The notes: generated by a model not told the origin, from the sequence alone. A stretch of 7,172 nucleotides of DNA from Nocardioidaceae bacterium (GCA_013811715.1 JACCUS010000128.1:1-7172); one strand, 5' to 3'. Positions 1 to 6,086 are shown, counted from the stretch's first letter. Made by a program: numbers and translations.

Positions 1-180
1 GCGCCGACCGTCGAGGAGCTCGCCGCCCTGGTGGCGGTCGTGGCCGCCCGACTGGGTGTGGGCGGCGCCGCGGCGCCAGCCGACGGACCCCGCTCCAGTT
101 GGTCGGCGCCGGCGCGCAGGGTTCGCGGCCCCCACAGCCACGGGCCGGGAGGTTGGCGCTCCAGTGCATTGCCGTGCTGA
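1..180 (+). CDS. Acyl-CoA carboxylase epsilon subunit, C-terminal part (5' end outside window)
   Basis: Reading frame 1 is open from the first base to TGA at 178-180 and gives 59 residues. The start begins PTVEELAALVAVVAAR, the hallmark of the small epsilon subunit of actinobacterial acetyl-/propionyl-CoA carboxylases. It continues with a short Gly/Ala/Pro linker, a conserved Trp (SSWSAPARR) and the typical end HGPGGWRSSALP. Such proteins are usually about 60-90 residues, so most of the gene is present and only the N-terminus is missing. In the family this subunit binds the biotinylated alpha and carboxyltransferase beta subunits and stimulates carboxylation of acetyl- or propionyl-CoA to malonyl- or methylmalonyl-CoA in the cytoplasm. 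The beta-subunit gene is expected just upstream, outside the window. Substrate preference cannot be judged from this fragment. The assignment is by recognised motif and length, not by a search. Confidence 0.88.
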   Translation, partial: APTVEELAALVAVVAARLGVGGAAAPADGPRSSWSAPARRVRGPHSHGPGGWRSSALPC

Positions 181-229
181 ACGCACCCCGTCCACTCTCG
201 GGTGGCAGGACGCTGGAAGCCCACGTGAT

Positions 230-248
230 AAACTGTGCTCCACAGTTT
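230..248. promoter_or_regulatory. Perfect 8+3+8 inverted repeat, probable antitoxin operator
   Basis: AAACTGTG (230-237) and CACAGTTT (241-248) are exact reverse complements around a 3-base spacer CTC. The dyad ends 13 bases before the antitoxin ATG. It overlaps a TANNNT -10-like hexamer, TAAACT at 229-234, whose expected transcription start (about 241) lies inside the dyad. A weak -35-like AGGACG lies at 207-212, 16 bases upstream. Ribbon-helix-helix antitoxins commonly bind such palindromes to repress their own operon, so this is the natural operator candidate. The palindrome is seen directly; its role is inference. Confidence 0.7.
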
Positions 249-261
249 CTCGGAGGTATTT

Positions 262-495
262 ATGAACAAGCGCAACTTGACGATCCAGCTGGACGCACGC
301 GTCATCCGCGACGCCAAGGTCATCGCCGCGCGCCGCGGCACCTCGGTCAGCGCCCTGGTGGCCATGCAGCTCGAGGAACTAGTACATGCCGACCAGCGGT
401 ACCGCGTGGCGTGGCAGCAGGCGCAGGAGCTGATGGCAGCGGCCGAGCCGCACGGTGGTCGCACCTGGACGCGGGCAGAGTTGCACGAGCGGTGA
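262..495 (+). CDS. VapB-like antitoxin, ribbon-helix-helix (CopG/Arc-type) protein
   Basis: A 77-residue protein, of typical antitoxin size. Residues 5-10 (NLTIQL) fit the DNA-contacting beta strand of a ribbon-helix-helix fold. Residues 12-25 and 29-41 fit its two helices, joined by the turn RRGTSVS. The C-terminal third (about residues 42-77, ending RTWTRAELHER) should be the toxin-binding tail. ATG 262 is chosen because GGAGG at 252-256 sits 5 bases upstream; an in-frame ATG at 235 lies inside the operator dyad and has no such site. The stop overlaps the toxin start by 4 bases (GTGA, 492-495), the usual antitoxin-first coupled layout. It should neutralise the downstream PIN RNase and, with it, repress the operon through the 230-248 dyad. 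The fold is assigned from sequence pattern; the subfamily and its VapB number are unknown. Confidence 0.82.
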   Translation: MNKRNLTIQLDARVIRDAKVIAARRGTSVSALVAMQLEELVHADQRYRVAWQQAQELMAAAEPHGGRTWTRAELHER

Positions 496-935
496 GCGCC
501 CGGACCGCGGCCGCACTCACCTTCGTCGACACGAACGTCTTGGTATACGCGCACGACCGATCGGAAGGGAGGCGGCAGCCGATCGCTGTGGAGCTGCTCG
601 ACCGGCTGTGGCGCTCCCGGACCGGGATCTTGAGCACGCAGGTGCTGCAGGAGTTCTATGTCGTTGCCACGCGCAAGCTCGCCCCGCCGATGTCACGCCA
701 GGCGGCACGACAGACCGTCATCTCGTACGCCGAGTGGCCCGTCGTCGAGATCGACGGTCCACTGATCGTCGCCGCCTCACGGCTCGAGGAGGCACACACC
801 TTGTCGTTCTGGGATGCATTGATCGCCGAGTCGGCGCTCAGGGGCGGCGCGAGCCGCCTAGTGTCAGACGATCTGCAATCGGGCCGCAGCCTAGCCGGCC
901 TGAGCGTGGTCAACCCCTTCGACGAGCAGCGGTGA
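492..935 (+). CDS. VapC-like PIN-domain RNase toxin
   Basis: A 147-residue single-domain protein starting at GTG 492, overlapping the antitoxin stop by GTGA. PIN-domain acidic residues are in the expected order: Asp13 in FVDTNVLVYA, Glu54 in LQEFYVVATRKL, Asp108 in SFWDALIAESA, and Asp126/Asp127 in RLVSDDLQSG. These residues coordinate Mg2+/Mn2+ in PIN ribonucleases. VapC toxins typically cleave tRNA or the rRNA sarcin-ricin loop and arrest translation when the antitoxin is degraded. All four acidic positions are intact and there is no frameshift, so the toxin looks functional. The reading frame stays open upstream to an ATG at 99, but that stretch runs through the antitoxin in another frame and has no PIN homology, so the GTG start is preferred. 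The actual RNA target cannot be predicted here. Confidence 0.88.
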   Translation: MSARTAAALTFVDTNVLVYAHDRSEGRRQPIAVELLDRLWRSRTGILSTQVLQEFYVVATRKLAPPMSRQAARQTVISYAEWPVVEIDGPLIVAASRLEEAHTLSFWDALIAESALRGGASRLVSDDLQSGRSLAGLSVVNPFDEQR

Positions 936-975
936 ACCACGGTCCCTGACTGGCTCCCGCCGGGCACCGCGCGGG

Positions 976-981
976 TAGGGT
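976..981 (+). promoter_or_regulatory. -10 element (TAGGGT) for a probably leaderless DUF885 transcript
   Basis: TAGGGT matches the actinobacterial TANNNT -10 consensus. It is followed by exactly 7 bases and then ATG 989, so transcription would begin at or next to the start codon. No convincing Shine-Dalgarno precedes the ATG, apart from a weak AGGG 8 bases upstream within the same hexamer region. No clear -35 was found. The gap to the toxin stop is 53 bases, enough for an independent promoter. Confidence 0.55.
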
Positions 982-988
982 CGCCGGT

Positions 989-2689
989 ATGACCGATGCC
1001 AGCCAATCCACCCAGGCACGTCCCGTCGACGCGGTCGCGAACGGTTTCGTCACCGACTACGTACAGCTCGACCCGCTCGAGGCGACGTACCTCGGGATCA
1101 GCGGGTACGACGACCGGCTGCCCGACCTCTCCCCCGACGGCTTCGCCGCCCGCGAGGAGCTGACCCGCCAGGCGCTGGCCACCATGGACCGCACCGACCC
1201 GACCGACGCGCGGGAGCACGCGGCCAAGGACGCCTTCGTCGAACGGCTCTCGGTCACCCTGGAGCAGTACGCCGCCAAGACGCCCCAGTCGCAGCTGAGC
1301 GTGATAACGAGCGGGTTGCACGAGATCCGCGAGGCGTTCGACCTGATGAGCACCGACGGGGACGAGGCATGGTCCAACATCAACGCGCGGCTGGCGGCAA
1401 TCCCCGATGCCCTCGCCGGCTACCGGCGGACGCTGACCGGGTGCGCGGACGACGGAGACGTGTCGGCGAAACGGCAGATCCGCGAGGTCGTCGGCCAGGT
1501 CCGGGCCTGGACCGGCCAGCAGGGCGAGGCGGGCAACTTCTTCACTTCGTACGTCAGCGGCGCTGACGTGGCGGGCTCCTTGAAGGATGAGCTCGACGCG
1601 AACGCGACCGGCGCCACCGACGCGTACGGGGGGTTCGCGCGGTTCCTCGAAGACGAGCTGCTGCCGCGCGGCCGGGACAAGGACGGCGTCGGCCGGGAGC
1701 GGTACCGGCCGGAGTCGCGGTTCTTCCTCGGTGCCGAGGTCGACCTCGACGAGACCTACGCGTGGGGCTGGGACGAGCTCAAGCGCATCGAGGACGAGAT
1801 GGCGGGCGTCGCCGACAAGATCGTCCCCGGCGGCGGACTGGACGAGGCGGTGGCGGCACTGGACTCCGACCGGTCTCGGACCATCGCCGGCAGAGACAAC
1901 TTCCGGGACTGGATGCAGGAGCTCGCCGACCGCACCCTCGAGGAGATGGCCGGCGTGCACTTCGACATCCCCGACCCGATCCGCCGGATCGAGTGCTGCA
2001 TTGCTCCCACCAACGACGGCGGGATCTACTACACCGGACCGAGCGAGGACTTCAGCCGGCCGGGACGGATGTGGTGGGCGGTGCCCGACGGCATCACCGA
2101 CTTCTCCACGTGGCGCCAGGTGTCGACGGTCTACCACGAGGGCGTCCCCGGCCATCACCTGCAGGTCGGCCAGACAGCGTACCGAAGTGAGCTGCTCAAC
2201 CGCTGGCAGCGCATCATGTGCTGGGTCTCCGGGCATGGCGAGGGGTGGGCGCTGTACAGCGAGCGGCTGATGGACGACCTCGGCTACCTCGAGGACCCCG
2301 GCGACAAGCTCGGCATGCTCGACTCCCAGGGCTTCCGGGCGGCCCGGGTGGTGGTCGACATCGGGATGCACCTGGAGCTGAAGATCCCGTCCGACAACCC
2401 GTTCGGCTTCCATCCGGGCGAGACCTGGACGCCGGAGCTCGGGTTGGAGTTCATGCGCCAGCACTCGCGCGACGAGGACGCCGTGATCCGGTTCGAGGTC
2501 AACCGCTACCTCGGCTGGCCCGGGCAGGCGCCGTCGTACAAGGTCGGCGAGCGGATCTGGCTGCAGGCGCGCGAGGAGGCCAAGCAGCGGAAGGGCGCGG
2601 CCTTCGACCTCAAGGAGTTCCACCGTGCTGCGCTCGACCTCGGTCCGCTGGGGCTGGACCCGCTGCGTGGCGCACTCGCCCGGCTGTGA
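989..2689 (+). CDS. DUF885 family protein, metallopeptidase-like
   Basis: A 566-residue protein, the usual 500-600 length of DUF885 (PF05960). The family signature is YHEGVPGHHLQ at residues 382-392, with His383, Glu384, His389 and His390. It is followed by GEGWALYSERL at 417-427, with Glu418 and Glu425 as possible further ligands. This resembles a gluzincin zinc site but with a longer spacing than classical HExxH, which fits the view of the family as peptidase-like. No signal peptide or membrane segment is visible, so it is probably cytoplasmic. The substrate is not known to me. The start ATG lies 7 bases after a TAGGGT hexamer, suggesting a leaderless mRNA. The TGA stop overlaps the GTG start of maf, so the two genes are likely cotranscribed and translationally coupled. 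The family call is firm; the peptidase activity is inferred. Confidence 0.87.
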   Translation: MTDASQSTQARPVDAVANGFVTDYVQLDPLEATYLGISGYDDRLPDLSPDGFAAREELTRQALATMDRTDPTDAREHAAKDAFVERLSVTLEQYAAKTPQSQLSVITSGLHEIREAFDLMSTDGDEAWSNINARLAAIPDALAGYRRTLTGCADDGDVSAKRQIREVVGQVRAWTGQQGEAGNFFTSYVSGADVAGSLKDELDANATGATDAYGGFARFLEDELLPRGRDKDGVGRERYRPESRFFLGAEVDLDETYAWGWDELKRIEDEMAGVADKIVPGGGLDEAVAALDSDRSRTIAGRDNFRDWMQELADRTLEEMAGVHFDIPDPIRRIECCIAPTNDGGIYYTGPSEDFSRPGRMWWAVPDGITDFSTWRQVSTVYHEGVPGHHLQVGQTAYRSELLNRWQRIMCWVSGHGEGWALYSERLMDDLGYLEDPGDKLGMLDSQGFRAARVVVDIGMHLELKIPSDNPFGFHPGETWTPELGLEFMRQHSRDEDAVIRFEVNRYLGWPGQAPSYKVGERIWLQAREEAKQRKGAAFDLKEFHRAALDLGPLGLDPLRGALARL

Positions 2690-3276
2690 GGGTCGTCCTC
2701 GCCTCGGCGTCACCGGCCCGGCTGCGGACCCTGCGCGCTGCCGGGATCGAACCGGAGGTGATCGTCTCTCACGTTGAAGAGGCCGCCTTCGACATCGCCG
2801 ACCCGAGCGACCTCGCGGTCACGCTCGCCCGGGCGAAGGCGCAACATGTGGCGGCCGGGCTGTCGCCCCCGGAAGCCCTGGTGATCGGCTGCGACTCGGT
2901 GCTCGACCTCGACGGCGAGGCGCTGGGCAAACCGGTCGACGCGGCCGACGCCGCGGCCCGTTGGCGCCGGATGCGCGGGCGAAGCGGCGTGCTGGTCACC
3001 GGCCACTGCGTCGTCGACACCGCCTCCGGCCGACAGGTCGGCGCCGCCGCGAGGACGACCGTCCACTTCGCCTCGGTCTCCGACGCCGAGATCGACGCGT
3101 ACGTCGCGACAGGGGAGCCCCTGCAGGTCGCCGGCGCGTTCACCATCGACGGGCTCGGTGGCGCGTTCGTGACTGGCCTAGAGGGAGACCACCACAACGT
3201 CGTCGGCCTGTCGCTCCCGCTGCTGCGTGACCTGTGCGCCCGGCTCGACATCGCCTGGCCCCGGCTCTGGCGCTAG
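2686..3276 (+). CDS. maf: Maf family nucleotide pyrophosphatase
   Basis: A 196-residue protein of normal Maf length. It opens with VVLASASPARLRTLRAAGI (residues 3-21), the actinobacterial form of the Maf SxSxR loop. It then shows Glu31/Glu32, Lys51 in LARAKA, the catalytic-type Asp70 in IGCDSVL, GKP at 81-83, SGVLVTGH at 100-107, and the C-terminal AGAF, EGDHHNVVGLSLPLL block. Maf proteins hydrolyse non-canonical and some canonical nucleoside triphosphates to monophosphates plus pyrophosphate, which cleans nucleotide pools; in Bacillus, Maf also affects septation. GTG 2686 is chosen because it overlaps the DUF885 stop by GTGA and puts VVLASAS at the N-terminus. Any earlier start would only add frame-shifted DUF885 sequence. 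The preferred nucleotide cannot be told with confidence. The gene ends 8 bases from the oppositely oriented acyl-CoA dehydrogenase. Confidence 0.93.
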   Translation: MRVVLASASPARLRTLRAAGIEPEVIVSHVEEAAFDIADPSDLAVTLARAKAQHVAAGLSPPEALVIGCDSVLDLDGEALGKPVDAADAAARWRRMRGRSGVLVTGHCVVDTASGRQVGAAARTTVHFASVSDAEIDAYVATGEPLQVAGAFTIDGLGGAFVTGLEGDHHNVVGLSLPLLRDLCARLDIAWPRLWR

Positions 3277-3284
3277 TTTCCGGG

Positions 3285-4457
3285 CTACTCGACGGGGAGG
3301 CCGAGGCCGCGCGCGATGAGCATCCGCTGCACCTCGGAGGTGCCCTCGCCGATCTCGAGCACCTTCGCGTCGCGGTAGAAGCGCGCGACCGGGTACTCCT
3401 CCATGAAGCCGTAGCCGCCGAACACCTGGGTGGCGATCCGGGTGGCGGTCACCGCCGCCTCGGAGGAGTACAGCTTGGCGATGGCGGCGGCCTCCTTGAA
3501 CTCAGTGGCAGGGCGGCCAGCGTCCTTCAGCGCAGCGGCCTTGTACGTGAGAGCGCGGGCAGCCTCGGCCATCACCTTCAGGTCGGCGATCTGGAAGGCC
3601 ACGCCCTGCTTCTGGCCGATCGGCACGTTGAACGTGGTGCGCTCTCCGGCGTACTGGACGGACATCTCCAGGCATGCCTGGATGCACCCGACCGCCAGGG
3701 CCGCGATGGCGACGCGGCCGTCGTCCAAGGTGGCCAGGAACTGCGCGAAGCCCCTGCCGCGGTCCCCGAGCAGGTTGGCCTCAGGCACTCGGACGTCGTT
3801 GAAGCTCAGCGGATGCGTGTCGCTGGCATGCCAGCCCAGCTTGTCGTACGCGTTCTCGACCACGAAGCCCGGCGTGCCCGAGGGGACGATGATCGCCGAC
3901 ACCTCGGCGCGGCCGTCCTCCCGGTCGCCGGTGCGGGCCGTGACGGTGACGAGCGAAGTGATGTCGGTGCCGGAGTTGGTGATGAACTGCTTGCTCCCGT
4001 GGATCAACCACTCGCCGTCGACGAGCGTCGCCTTCGTCTTGGTGGCGGCGGCGTCTGACCCAGCACCCGGTTCGGTCAGGCCGAAACCGGCCAGCGCCTT
4101 GCCGGCGACGAGGTCCGGCAGCCACGTCTTCTTCTGTTCGTCGGTGCCGAAGGTCAAGATCGGGTTGATGCCGAGCCCGACGGCGGCTTCGAGCGTGATG
4201 CCCATGGACTGGTCGACGCGGCCGATCTCCTCGATCGCCACGCACAGGCTCGTGAAGTCGCCGTCCTCGCCGGCGCCGCCGAACTCATCCGGCGCCGTGA
4301 GCCCGAACAGCCCGAGCTGGCCCATCTTCTGCACCGTGTCGAGCGGGAAGTGGTGGTCCTTGTCCCACTGTGCCGCCTTCGGCGCGATCTCCGCCTCGGC
4401 GAAGTCGCGGACGCTGCGGCGGAAGTCCTCGTGCTCGCGGGACAGTTCGAAGCTCAT
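3285..4457 (-). CDS. Acyl-CoA dehydrogenase (FAD-dependent, short/branched-chain type, FadE25/AcdH-like)
   Basis: A 390-residue full-length acyl-CoA dehydrogenase. GFGLTEPGAGSDAAA near residues 124-138 matches the first family signature. QVFGGYGFMEEYPVARFYRD at 344-363 matches the second. The catalytic base is Glu371 in IGEGTSEVQRMLIAR, the position of the SCAD/MCAD glutamate. KLGWHASDTHPLSFNDVRVPEANLLG at 206-231 is the usual flavin-domain segment. The enzyme oxidises acyl-CoA to trans-2-enoyl-CoA and passes electrons to electron-transfer flavoprotein in beta-oxidation or branched-chain amino acid breakdown. Chain-length preference is inferred only from resemblance. The start at 4457 is favoured over an upstream in-frame ATG at 4505 because AAAGG sits 6 bases before it and MSFELSREHEDFR matches the family N-terminus. 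TACCGT at 4491-4496 (minus strand) is a possible -10. The RDD gene ends 68 bases upstream, so cotranscription is possible. Confidence 0.93.
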   Translation of the reverse strand: MSFELSREHEDFRRSVRDFAEAEIAPKAAQWDKDHHFPLDTVQKMGQLGLFGLTAPDEFGGAGEDGDFTSLCVAIEEIGRVDQSMGITLEAAVGLGINPILTFGTDEQKKTWLPDLVAGKALAGFGLTEPGAGSDAAATKTKATLVDGEWLIHGSKQFITNSGTDITSLVTVTARTGDREDGRAEVSAIIVPSGTPGFVVENAYDKLGWHASDTHPLSFNDVRVPEANLLGDRGRGFAQFLATLDDGRVAIAALAVGCIQACLEMSVQYAGERTTFNVPIGQKQGVAFQIADLKVMAEAARALTYKAAALKDAGRPATEFKEAAAIAKLYSSEAAVTATRIATQVFGGYGFMEEYPVARFYRDAKVLEIGEGTSEVQRMLIARGLGLPVE

Positions 4458-4525
4458 CTGGCGCCTTTCAAACGGGTGCGTAGGACACTCACGGTAAGCG
4501 AGCAAGATCCCCGAGGGGCGTCGGG

Positions 4526-5224
4526 CTACTTCACGACGACCGTTTTCATGATCTTGTCAGCAAAGGTCTGCACCTTCTTGTCGAACGCCGCCAAGATGTA
4601 GCCGATGTAGCAGATCCCGTCGAGGATGTGGCACAGGTCCCGGACGAACGCGTTGCCCGCCCCTATCGGCTGCCGGGTCTGCTCGTTGAGCAGATAGCTG
4701 CCCATCCACTTCTTTCCGAGCGACTGCCCGGTCTTGCCGGCACGGATCCAGCGGTTCCAGATCCAGACAGCGAGGCTTGCGAGTGCACCCAATAACAACA
4801 GCAGAACACCGATCCCGTTGAAGGTGTCATTGTCGTTACGGCCGATGACAAGGGCGAGAACGACGGCGACAATGTACGGCGGAACTGTCACCAACGAGTC
4901 GAGCAGGTAGGAACCCACTCGGCTGCCCCATGAGGCAAAGTTGCCCGACGCAGGCTGTCCGTACCCCTGCTGCCCATACCCTTGTTGTCCGTACTGCTGC
5001 TGGCCGCCGTACCCCTGCTGCCCATAAGGCTGCTGCGGCTGCTGCCCGTACGGCGGTTGCTGGCCGCCGTAGCCCTGCTGCCCCTGCTGCGGTTGGTCGC
5101 CGTACCCCTGCTGCGGTTGGCCGTAGCCCTGCTGTGGCTGGCCGTAGCCGGGCTGGCCCTGGCCCTCTTGGTCCCGCCGGTCCGGCGGCTGGCCCTGGTC
5201 CCATGGGTTGTTGGGAGTGCTCAT
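4526..5224 (-). CDS. RDD family membrane protein with Gly/Gln/Tyr-rich N-terminal repeat tail
   Basis: A 232-residue protein in two parts. Residues 1-94 are a low-complexity cytoplasmic-type tail with repeats such as GYGQPQQ and GYGQQ. Residues 95-232 form an RDD domain: the opening Arg102 and Asp109 in SRVGSYLLDSL, a hydrophobic segment about 106-128, a second about 137-160, then KTGQSLGKKWMG, PIGAGNAFVRDL, a weak third hydrophobic stretch about 200-214, and the closing FADKIMKTVVVK with Asp223. RDD proteins are small multi-pass membrane proteins of mostly unknown role, with some linked to transport or Na+/H+ exchange. The start at 5224 is preferred to 5284 because AGGAGAAGGA lies just upstream and the conserved product begins MSTPNNPWDQ. 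TAAGGT at 5283-5288 (minus strand) could be its -10. The function of this copy is unknown. Confidence 0.88.
   Translation of the reverse strand: MSTPNNPWDQGQPPDRRDQEGQGQPGYGQPQQGYGQPQQGYGDQPQQGQQGYGGQQPPYGQQPQQPYGQQGYGGQQQYGQQGYGQQGYGQPASGNFASWGSRVGSYLLDSLVTVPPYIVAVVLALVIGRNDNDTFNGIGVLLLLLGALASLAVWIWNRWIRAGKTGQSLGKKWMGSYLLNEQTRQPIGAGNAFVRDLCHILDGICYIGYILAAFDKKVQTFADKIMKTVVVK
4952..5161 (-). repeat. In-gene degenerate repeat encoding Gly/Gln/Tyr/Pro-rich tail
   Basis: Residues 22-91 of the RDD protein consist almost only of Gly, Gln, Tyr and Pro. The first part has a 7-residue period (GYGQPQQ, 21 bases) at about residues 26-46. Later units are shorter and looser (GYGGQQ, PYGQQ, QYGQQ, GYGQQ). 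The DNA repeats are imperfect, with mixed Gly and Gln codons, so selection on the protein composition is more likely than recent slippage, though unit number could still vary between strains. Confidence 0.85.
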
Positions 5225-5354
5225 CGCGTCCTTCTCCTGACTCGTTGCTCGACGGTTCCTGCGGGCGACCATGTAGCCAGCCACCTTAGAACCTCATGCA
5301 CGTCCGCCGCAGCGAAAACCGGTACCTCAGGTCGCGTCCGCCACGTTCTCGGTA

Positions 5355-5385
5355 TGGACGCTCGGCGGGTCCCGGAGTAGCGTCC
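5355..5385 (+). promoter_or_regulatory. Candidate promoter spanned by a 7-base dyad, upstream of the duplicated-domain gene
   Basis: TGGACG (5355-5360) and TAGCGT (5378-5383) are separated by 17 bases, a good fit to a housekeeping sigma promoter (TTGAC-like, TANNNT). The expected start of transcription is about 5390, giving a leader of about 50 bases before ATG 5440. A perfect inverted repeat, GGACGCT (5356-5362) and AGCGTCC (5379-5385), has its arms lying over the -35 and -10 boxes. It may be a repressor site or a by-product of two GC-rich boxes. The function is inferred. Confidence 0.45.
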
Positions 5386-5439
5386 GAAGGGAGATCCACT
5401 GACAGTGCAGCCCAACAAGTGTGGTGAAGGGAGTTCGAC

Positions 5440-6048
5440 ATGTTCGTCCAGGTGATTCAAGGGCAGGTAGCCGAGCCGGAACAGGCTCACGCCGCGCTCG
5501 ACCGTTGGATGCAGGAGCTGGCGCCCGGCGCGTCGGGCTGGCTCGGCAGCACCGCGGGTGTGGCTGATGACGGTACTTTCATCGCACTTGCCCGCTTCGA
5601 GTCCGAAGAGGCGGCCCGACGAAACAGCGACCGACCGGAGCAGGGTCAGTGGTGGGCGGAGACCTCCAAGTTGTTCACCGGAGAGGTCACCTTCCGCGAC
5701 AGCATCGGCGTGATGGTCGACGTCGACGGCGATCCCGACAACGCCGGCTTCGTCCAGATCATCCAGGGCCGCGGCAGCGACCCCGACCGCGCGCGAGAGC
5801 TCATGGGCCAGGACTCAGCCGAGTGGGCCGCGTTTCGTCCCGACATCATCGGCAGCGTGGCGACAGAGCACGACGGCGGGGCCTACACGATGACGTTGTA
5901 CTTCACCTCAGAGGAGGCGGCGCGCGAAGGCGAGCTCAAAGAAGCGCCACCGGAACTGCAAGCGCAGATGGCCGAGATGGATGCGCTCAACATCGGCGTG
6001 CCGGACTTCCTCGACCTGCGGCAGCCCTGGCTGTACTCTCCGCGCTGA
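5440..6048 (+). CDS. Conserved hypothetical protein with two tandem alpha/beta-barrel (ABM-like) modules
   Basis: A 202-residue soluble protein with an internal duplication. FVQVIQG at residues 2-8 recurs as FVQIIQG at 104-110. The segment ARFESEEAARR (51-61) recurs as LYFTSEEAARE (153-163), each ahead of a polar stretch. The first module carries GWLGSTAG and NSDRPEQGQWWAE; the second carries FRPDIIGS. The C-terminus is LDLRQPWLYSPR. The strand-helix-strand pattern and module size suggest a ferredoxin-like dimeric alpha/beta barrel, like the antibiotic-biosynthesis-monooxygenase/heme-degrading superfamily, formed here within one chain. No catalytic residue or ligand can be assigned. The start has GAAGGGAG about 6 bases upstream. 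No signal peptide or membrane segment is seen. The duplication is seen directly; the fold is inference and the function unknown. Confidence 0.82.
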   Translation: MFVQVIQGQVAEPEQAHAALDRWMQELAPGASGWLGSTAGVADDGTFIALARFESEEAARRNSDRPEQGQWWAETSKLFTGEVTFRDSIGVMVDVDGDPDNAGFVQIIQGRGSDPDRARELMGQDSAEWAAFRPDIIGSVATEHDGGAYTMTLYFTSEEAAREGELKEAPPELQAQMAEMDALNIGVPDFLDLRQPWLYSPR

Positions 6049-6086
6049 CGCACGACTGGGTCCATGTCGGAGCAGGAGATCAGCGC
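6042..6086. terminator. Possible bidirectional terminator between convergent genes
   Basis: GCGCTGA (6042-6048) pairs with TCAGCGC (6080-6086), so each gene ends inside one arm of the stem. A second small stem, CGAC (6053-6056) with GTCG (6066-6069), is nested in the 31-base interval and may extend by two further pairs. There is no T tract on either side, so this is at best a non-canonical terminator. Both arms are simply Arg-stop codons (CGC TGA), so chance is a real alternative. Confidence 0.3.

Noticed and set aside
235..261. Alternative antitoxin start at ATG 235
   Set aside because: It lies inside the operator dyad and has no ribosome binding site, while ATG 262 has GGAGG 5 bases upstream.
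99..491. Upstream extension of the toxin reading frame to an ATG at 99
   Set aside because: It would overlap the whole antitoxin gene and the end of the carboxylase epsilon gene in another frame and adds no PIN-related sequence; GTG 492 with GTGA overlap is the expected start.
656..2713. 685-codon open frame on the minus strand opposite the DUF885 gene
   Set aside because: The translation is low-complexity Arg/Val/Leu/Pro/Ala sequence without a recognisable domain. Long antisense frames are expected opposite high-GC genes with strong third-position bias, and the plus strand carries a clear family signature.
3430..4497. 355-codon plus-strand frame opposite the acyl-CoA dehydrogenase
   Set aside because: Ser/Ala-rich shadow translation with no domain; the minus strand has two dehydrogenase signatures and the catalytic Glu.
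4509..4518. CCCCGAGGGG between the RDD and acyl-CoA dehydrogenase genes as a terminator
   Set aside because: The loop is too small (2 bases), the stem only 4 pairs, and no T tract follows on the minus strand.
4982..5380. 132-codon plus-strand frame giving a Leu/Val-rich, membrane-like product
   Set aside because: It is the antisense of the Gly/Gln/Tyr repeat codons; the hydrophobicity is an artefact of that repeat and there is no credible start.
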